From: Candidatus Liminaster caballi
GTDB taxonomy: Bacteria > Bacteroidota > Bacteroidia > Bacteroidales > UBA3663
Direction of reading: 5' to 3'
Length of the DNA stretch: 64,000 nt
Assembly (NCBI GenBank): GCA_018065085.1
Contig: JAGHUA010000003.1
Span: forward strand, 1 to 64,000
In this document: in pieces, positions 59,044-64,000 of the stretch
How the letters are laid out: every line of letters begins with the position of its first letter
How positions within the stretch are numbered: the stretch's first letter is position 1
Notes under the pieces: model-generated
Database searches by the model: none
What the model saw: the letters and a program-made list of their open reading frames with translations, nothing else
Told to the model about the DNA's origin: nothing
Made by a program: the position numbers and the translations under genes

Positions 59044-59492
59044 TGGCCGTGGAAGAGAACATCGACGAGAAATACATGCGCGAGGCATTGAAGGAAGCCC
59101 GCTATGCCGCCGCTGAGGGCGAGATCCCGATCGGCGCCGTGGTGGTATGCCGTGACCGCATCATCGCGCGTGGTCACAATCTCACCGAGACCCTTCACGA
59201 TGTGACAGCACACGCCGAGATGCAGGCCATCACGGCTGCAGCAGAGTCATTGGGCGGCAAATACCTGCAGGAATGTACTCTCTACGTCACCCTTGAACCC
59301 TGCGTGATGTGTGCCGGAGCCTTGGGATGGAGCCAGGTGTCGCGCATAGTCTATGGCGCAGATGATCCGCGTCGCGGATATAAGCTCTATGCTCCGCGAG
59401 CCCTTCATCCACGCACGAAGGTGTCGTCAGGTGTGCTTGCCGACGAGTGCCTGAGGTTGGTTACAGATTTCTTTGCTGAACGCAGGCGGTGA
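59043..59492 (+). CDS. tadA: tRNA-specific adenosine deaminase
   Basis: 149 residues from MAVEENIDEKYMREALKEAR at 59043, in TAATG overlap with birA. Converts wobble A34 of tRNA-Arg to inosine. Zinc and catalytic motifs: HAEMQAI (His and Glu) and LEPCVMCAGAL (PCxxC). Standard length. Its 3' end overlaps the convergent GSCFA gene by 32 bases. Confidence 0.93.
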   Translation: MAVEENIDEKYMREALKEARYAAAEGEIPIGAVVVCRDRIIARGHNLTETLHDVTAHAEMQAITAAAESLGGKYLQECTLYVTLEPCVMCAGALGWSQVSRIVYGADDPRRGYKLYAPRALHPRTKVSSGVLADECLRLVTDFFAERRR

Positions 59493-60408
59493 GTCCTGCT
59501 GAATGGAGTAGCTGATCGCGCCGAGCCAGTGTCTGGGCAACGAAAGCCCTGTGCTGCGGCGAGTCGGGATCGGACGGACGGTGGTCGAGAGCCTTGCGTA
59601 TTGACGTGGCCTCGGCCACATATTGTTTCATGGCGGCAGAGAAACAGCAGTCGGTGACAAGCTGACGGACCATCTCAACGCCGAGCTGCGACGGATGCAC
59701 CAGATCGTCGGCATAGAAACGGTAGTCGCGCAGGTCATCGATCAGAAGTTCGTAGGCAGGCAGATATTCCACCTGCGAAGGGAAAAGCTGCTGCAGACGG
59801 TCGATGGCAAGTAACAGGGTGGCCTTGCTCAACTGATTGGCATGCAGTCCGTCGCGCACGTGACGTATCGGGCTGACCGTAAAGACCCAATGTCTGTCGC
59901 TAATGAGAGGCGAAAAACAGCCGACAATCTCATCGACCGAAAGCATACGCCGCGTGAACTCGGAGGCAGGGAACTTATGGCAGTTGGCAACAACGTGTGA
60001 GTCGCGTTCATAGACCCAGGCTGTGCCGAGCGTTACCACCACATGACGAGCAGCCGAAAGGGCATCAGCCGCCTTAGTCTCGCAGTCGACGATGCGTGCC
60101 GTCATCTCAGCCTCGTCGTTCATCGAGAACGAACCGTGATGATCGAAGCTGTGGAAAAGACCGTCGCGCAGATGCAGTTCTGGCCTGTAGCCATCGGCAT
60201 GGAACGAGGCTGCGCGGCTGAGACTCATGGCGATGCTGGCAGGATTGAACAGCACGCCCCACGGATTGCACGTCACGGGCAGCCACATGTCCTTGAGCCA
60301 TGAGCCTATATGGTCGGTGAAGCAGGAGCCGATGAGAAACAGACTGTCGCCCGGAGCAATCTGCTGCTTCAGGCTTTGTCGTTCCACTTCGGTGCGTAGC
60401 TTGATCAT
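59461..60408 (-). CDS. GSCFA domain protein
   Basis: 315 residues. LFLIGSCFTDHIGSWL near the start carries the GSCF motif naming the family, and VTLGTAWVYERDSHVVANCH and DLVHPSQLG look like further SGNH-like blocks. The family is common in Bacteroidetes, related to SGNH hydrolases, and of unknown substrate. No signal peptide. It overlaps tadA tail to tail and follows phoH by 23 bases, so a phoH-GSCFA unit is likely. Confidence 0.88.
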   Translation of the reverse strand: MIKLRTEVERQSLKQQIAPGDSLFLIGSCFTDHIGSWLKDMWLPVTCNPWGVLFNPASIAMSLSRAASFHADGYRPELHLRDGLFHSFDHHGSFSMNDEAEMTARIVDCETKAADALSAARHVVVTLGTAWVYERDSHVVANCHKFPASEFTRRMLSVDEIVGCFSPLISDRHWVFTVSPIRHVRDGLHANQLSKATLLLAIDRLQQLFPSQVEYLPAYELLIDDLRDYRFYADDLVHPSQLGVEMVRQLVTDCCFSAAMKQYVAEATSIRKALDHRPSDPDSPQHRAFVAQTLARRDQLLHSAGLTACVQQRNL

Positions 60409-60431
60409 AACGGGTCAATACGGGGATTGTG

Positions 60432-61397
60432 TCAGTCGGTAACAACGTGCATCTTCTTGCGTTCCTCATCATAGCGATCGTAGGCATCCACGATGCGCTG
60501 CACGAGACGGTGACGCACGATGTCGCGCTTGTCGAACTCGATGGTGGCGATGCCCGGAATGCCCTTCAGGATGCGCTGAGCCTGCATAAGTCCGGAAGTG
60601 ACATTGTGCGGGAGGTCGATCTGGCTCATGTCGCCAGTCACGATCATGCGGGCACCGAGACCCAGACGCGTGAGGAACATCTTGATCTGTGGCGCGGTGG
60701 TGTTCTGCGCCTCGTCGAGGATGATGATGGCATCGCTCAGCGTACGGCCGCGCATGTATGCCAAAGGAGCAATCTGAATGACATTGGTTTCGAGCAGTTC
60801 CTTGAGCTTGGCAGCAGGAATCATGTCCTCCAGGGCATCGTAGAGCGGCTGCAGGTATGGGTCGAGCTTGTCCTTCATCTCGCCAGGCAGGAATCCGAGC
60901 TTCTCGCCAGCCTCGACGGCCGGACGCGAGAGGATGATCTTGCGGATCTCCTTGTTCTTCAGCGCACGCACGGCGAGGGCAATCGCCACGTAGGTCTTAC
61001 CCGAACCGGCAGGACCGAGGGCAAAGCACAGATCGTTCTTCTGGAAGGCATCGACAAGGGCTTTCTGGTTGGCTGTGCGTGCGGTGATGGGTTTGCCGTT
61101 GACGCCATAGATGATGAGCGAGTCCTGCTTGTGTTCCACAGGGCCCTCGCCGTTCCAGAAGTCCAGGATGACCTCCTCGTTGAGTTTGTTATAGTCGTTG
61201 CAGTAGCGTACGAGCTTATCGACGAAAGCCTCAAACATCTCGATGTCCTGCTCGTCGCCATAGACCTTGATGGCACGTCCGCGGGCGGCAAAGCGCAGCT
61301 TGGGGTAGAGTGTCTTGAGCAACAGGATATTGCTGTTGTTCACTCCGTAGAAGATTACAGGGTCGGCCTGTTCGAGGAGAATTACTTTTTCGATCAT
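60432..61397 (-). CDS. phoH: PhoH-family ATPase
   Basis: 321 residues. Walker A ALGPAGSGKTYVAIALAVRA near residue 125. Walker B DAIIILDEAQNTT near residue 220. IILSRPAVEAGEKLGFLPG and VTGDMSQIDLP are PhoH signatures. An RNA-binding-like N-terminal region lies before them. Thought to act as an RNA helicase-like ATPase in RNA maintenance. Cytoplasmic. Eighteen bases separate it from the GH127 gene. Confidence 0.93.
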   Translation of the reverse strand: MIEKVILLEQADPVIFYGVNNSNILLLKTLYPKLRFAARGRAIKVYGDEQDIEMFEAFVDKLVRYCNDYNKLNEEVILDFWNGEGPVEHKQDSLIIYGVNGKPITARTANQKALVDAFQKNDLCFALGPAGSGKTYVAIALAVRALKNKEIRKIILSRPAVEAGEKLGFLPGEMKDKLDPYLQPLYDALEDMIPAAKLKELLETNVIQIAPLAYMRGRTLSDAIIILDEAQNTTAPQIKMFLTRLGLGARMIVTGDMSQIDLPHNVTSGLMQAQRILKGIPGIATIEFDKRDIVRHRLVQRIVDAYDRYDEERKKMHVVTD

Positions 61398-61415
61398 TTA
61401 TGGTTGGAGTGATAT

Positions 61416-63428
61416 TTATTGTCCTAATCTGAACTGTACGGGCAGCCATACGTCCATGCCGCCTTTCTGTCCGCGATGATCCCATGCATAATAAGGGATG
61501 AGAGTGAGGCGTGCGTCCTTGACGGCGACGCGTCCGTCAGCGCCTGTGCTGATGGTCTGAGCCTCGGTGGTGAGGGCGATGACACGGGCAGAGTAGCGGG
61601 TGTCGGCAGGAACCTCAATCAGATAGTCAGGCACCTCGGAGAAGACTGGCTTGCGGTTGAGGATGTATGAACTGATCTCGTGCTCGTTGTCTGCCCACTC
61701 GGCACAATAGACCAGCGGTCCGCGTTCCACGGCGATGCGTCCGCGGTCGGCATAGACTTCATAGCGAGCCTCAACGACGCGCGGCTGCATGTCGAAGTGC
61801 AGTTCCACACGGTCGCCCTTCTTCCAGTTGCGGTCGATGACGAAATAGCCGTCCCTGAGTTCGCTGTCCACGCTCTCGCCATTGACCTTGACGCTGTATG
61901 CGAGCTGTTTGCCATCGGCGTATGAATAGAGGTCGCTCGGCACAACCTGATCGCGTACCCATCCAGGGATGCGCAGGCAGAGCGAGAACCTGCCCTTGCC
62001 TTTCTCGACGGTTAGAGCCACATCGCCGTTATACGGATAGAGAGTCTGCTGAGCAAGGGTCACCTTCTGACGGCCTACGGTAAGTGTGGCACGGTTGCCC
62101 ATATAGAGGTTGACAAAGAGGCTGTTGTCCCTGACGGCATAGATATAACCTGGCAGGGAAGGGATGAAGCGGCAGACATTGCTCGGACAGCAGGCACAGC
62201 CGAACCAAGGCTGGCGTGCATAGTTGGCATCGGAGGCAGTGGAGAGCGGGTTAGGGTAGAAGAATGCGCCGCCGTCCATCGAGATGCCGGAGATCAGCGC
62301 GTTGTAGAGAGTGCGTTCGAGCACGTCATAGTATTTGCTCTCGCCATGCAGGAGGAACAGTCGGTAGTTGGTATAGACATTGGCAATCTGAGCACAGGTC
62401 TCGCAATAGGCACTGGCATTCGGCAACTCATAGTTATCGCCGAAAGCCTCGCTGCCATGACGTGCGCCAACACCGCCGGTGACGTAGAACTTGCGGGTCA
62501 CGATATTGTCCCAGATGCGGTCGATGGCGTTGATGTAGGCCGTATCGCCGGTCAGCGCAGCCACATCGGCCATGCCGCTGTACATATATCCGGCACGCAC
62601 GGCATGACCTACGGCCTCGTCCTGTTCGATGACAGGCTTGTGCGCCTGACTGTAGGCATCCTTGCGCGAAGTCTTGCCGCGATAGTCGAGGAAATATTTT
62701 GCCTGATCGAGATAGCGGCGGTCGCCAGTGACAAGATAGAGCTTGACAAGACCCATCTCGGCAATCTGATGACCAGGCACCACAAGGGTCTGACCTTCGC
62801 CTGTGCCAATCTCACGGATCACGCAGTCGGCATAGCGGATGGCGATGTCGAGGAAATTGCGTTTGCCCGTGGCTGTATAGTGTGCACAGGCTGCCTCGAG
62901 CATGTGTCCGAGATTATAGAACTCGTGGCTGCCAGCCTCAACGGCCTCCCATCGCTTGCTGCCTGCCCACGAATGAGGGTGGGAGGGATTCATGGTGCGT
63001 GGGGTATAGAGATAGCCGTCGGGTTCCTGAGCCTTGGCAACGATTTCGAGCACGCTGTCGATATAAGCTACGAGATGACGGTCAGGATAGGTCTGCAGGA
63101 GATATGACGCACCCTCGATGGTCTTATAGACATCGGTATCGTCGAACGGGAAACCGCCGGGGATAATCTCGTGAGTGTCCTCGCCAGCCAACTGACGGGC
63201 TGCAACCTCGAAGTTGGTATATCGGCCCGACTCCTCGCACTTGCTGAATGCGAGTGGGATGGTCACCTCCTTGCTGGCCTGCAGACGGGGACTCCAGAAG
63301 GCGTCATTGACCGTGACGGAAGTGAAGGGAACAGGTGTGATCGGATATCCGGAGGCGTTGCCGGTAACCTGGGCATCGGCTATGCCGAACATAGCGGCAA
63401 GAGACAGGGCAATGAGTGTCGGTTTCAT
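61416..63428 (-). CDS. GH127 glycoside hydrolase (beta-L-arabinofuranosidase-like)
   Basis: 670 residues from MKPTLIALSLAAMFGIADAQ at 63428, a signal peptide cleaved after AQ. The track's 782-aa version reads upstream DNA. In GH127 enzymes the zinc site and nucleophile are Cys and Glu; here YCETCAQI and FGCACCPSN supply the ExC and CC residues. DGYLYTPRTMNPSHP and VPGHQIAEMGLVKLYLVTGD are typical of the (alpha/alpha)6 barrel. The C-terminal part is beta-rich. Likely periplasmic, cleaving arabinofuranosyl from plant glycans. It is isolated here, not in a SusC/D locus. Confidence 0.9.
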   Translation of the reverse strand: MKPTLIALSLAAMFGIADAQVTGNASGYPITPVPFTSVTVNDAFWSPRLQASKEVTIPLAFSKCEESGRYTNFEVAARQLAGEDTHEIIPGGFPFDDTDVYKTIEGASYLLQTYPDRHLVAYIDSVLEIVAKAQEPDGYLYTPRTMNPSHPHSWAGSKRWEAVEAGSHEFYNLGHMLEAACAHYTATGKRNFLDIAIRYADCVIREIGTGEGQTLVVPGHQIAEMGLVKLYLVTGDRRYLDQAKYFLDYRGKTSRKDAYSQAHKPVIEQDEAVGHAVRAGYMYSGMADVAALTGDTAYINAIDRIWDNIVTRKFYVTGGVGARHGSEAFGDNYELPNASAYCETCAQIANVYTNYRLFLLHGESKYYDVLERTLYNALISGISMDGGAFFYPNPLSTASDANYARQPWFGCACCPSNVCRFIPSLPGYIYAVRDNSLFVNLYMGNRATLTVGRQKVTLAQQTLYPYNGDVALTVEKGKGRFSLCLRIPGWVRDQVVPSDLYSYADGKQLAYSVKVNGESVDSELRDGYFVIDRNWKKGDRVELHFDMQPRVVEARYEVYADRGRIAVERGPLVYCAEWADNEHEISSYILNRKPVFSEVPDYLIEVPADTRYSARVIALTTEAQTISTGADGRVAVKDARLTLIPYYAWDHRGQKGGMDVWLPVQFRLGQ

Positions 63429-63475
63429 GTGCGTGATGGTGTTTTTATTGGTTGACAGGTGACGGAAAAACCGTG

Positions 63476-63507
63476 CAAATATATACATATTATTTAAAAT
63501 GAGCAAA
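63476..63507 (-). promoter_or_regulatory. GH127 gene promoter
   Basis: Minus-strand TTTG (63507-63504), 20 bases, TATATTTG (63483-63476): perfect consensus, about 50 bases before the ATG, in the 177-base gap shared with the divergent PorT-like gene. Confidence 0.75.
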
Positions 63508-63605
63508 GTGGCGATGCGAAAAATGACAAAAAGCCTCGCCAATATGCAATAATGGCACGAAAATGACGTTATTTCTTTGGAATATTCAGCAAAACAGAAG
63601 GTAAT

Positions 63606-64000
63606 ATGTTGAGGAAAATACTCGTATTTCTTGCCATTGTCATGGTGTCCCTGCCGCTTGTCGCACAGCGTCAGGGTGTCAAGAATATTCCCTATATCGA
63701 CCAGCGCAGGGTGCATTACGGATTCCTGTTGGGCGTGAATCTTAGTGACGTGACGATGATGCACTCGGGCGCGAACACATGGACGGCTGAATGTCCGTCA
63801 GTCAATCCTGCGTTCTGTGTGGGACTGATGGGCGATGTGGCTTTGACCGAACACCTCAATGTGAGATGCACTCCGACACTCTATTTCATGTCGCGCGACG
63901 TGAAGTTCATCGACCAGTCAACGCTCGACACCCGTACGCAGACGCTCAAGAACAACTACCTCGAACTGCCCATAAGCCTCAAAGTGGCAACTCACCGCAT
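63606..64000 (+). CDS. PorT-like outer-membrane barrel protein, 3' end outside window
   Basis: 131 residues visible. Signal peptide MLRKILVFLAIVMVSLPLVA. After it VHYGFLLGVNLSDVTMM, CVGLMGDVALTEHLNVRCTP and LELPISLKVATH are the strands of PorT-family outer-membrane barrels of Bacteroidetes, some of which serve type IX secretion. It is open at the edge, so it is absent from the ORF track. Divergent from GH127. Confidence 0.8.
   Translation, partial: MLRKILVFLAIVMVSLPLVAQRQGVKNIPYIDQRRVHYGFLLGVNLSDVTMMHSGANTWTAECPSVNPAFCVGLMGDVALTEHLNVRCTPTLYFMSRDVKFIDQSTLDTRTQTLKNNYLELPISLKVATHR

Overview
The window comes from a Bacteroidales genome, most likely a Prevotella-type bacterium. Four points support this. 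Several promoters have the Bacteroidetes layout TTTG-N20-TAnnTTTG. Exported proteins end in a LxGQRV...YIVxG-type tail. A PorT-like outer-membrane barrel gene starts at the right edge. The flanking genes (argH, pyrE, htpG, mrp, ansA, birA, tadA, GSCFA, phoH, GH127) are ordinary Bacteroidales chromosome genes. No species can be named from this alone.

About 1-41,100 is a tailed, siphovirus-like prophage that runs off the left edge. Almost everything in it is read leftwards from a control region at 40.2-40.36 kb, where a rightward HTH repressor faces a leftward early promoter. From right to left the order is: a small lectin-like protein with a DGR-type asparagine motif; small early proteins; a DUF4406 protein; a primase-helicase broken by one frameshift; an OB-fold-like protein; an orphan DNA methyltransferase; a non-coding block with repeated GTAAC/GTTAC motifs (possible origin); a head module (S49 protease, scaffold-capsid fusion, tail-tube-like protein); terminase; a lysis pair (holin-like, unimolecular spanin-like); portal; a PLD-fold protein; neck and tail genes; tape measure; and a giant receptor-binding protein of at least 2,634 residues. 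The window starts inside that last gene, just where its C-type-lectin variable region should begin. The same 18 bases recur in the small lectin-like gene 39.9 kb away. This points to a diversity-generating retroelement whose reverse transcriptase, and probably the integrase, lie beyond the left edge.

At about 41-41.45 kb a promoter and leader sit in front of only the C-terminal end of an exported host protein, perhaps marking the prophage junction. From 41.45 to 64 kb is host DNA: a polysaccharide deacetylase lipoprotein, a polytopic membrane protein, an M24 aminopeptidase, two lipoproteins, argH, an SRPBCC-like protein, pyrE and htpG on the minus strand. A plus-strand trmB-mrp-ansA operon follows, then a 42-bp tandem array rich in dyads, a secreted Big2 protein, an unlisted 55-residue peptide gene, birA and tadA. 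GSCFA, phoH and a GH127 gene come next on the minus strand, and a PorT-like gene begins at the right edge.

The points most worth following up are the split DGR signature, the parS-like palindrome in front of the portal gene, helically phased A-tracts before the lysis genes, a possible plus-strand RNA inside the tail operon, the 42-bp dyad array, and the short peptide gene at 58.1 kb. No reverse transcriptase, integrase or endolysin was found in the window.
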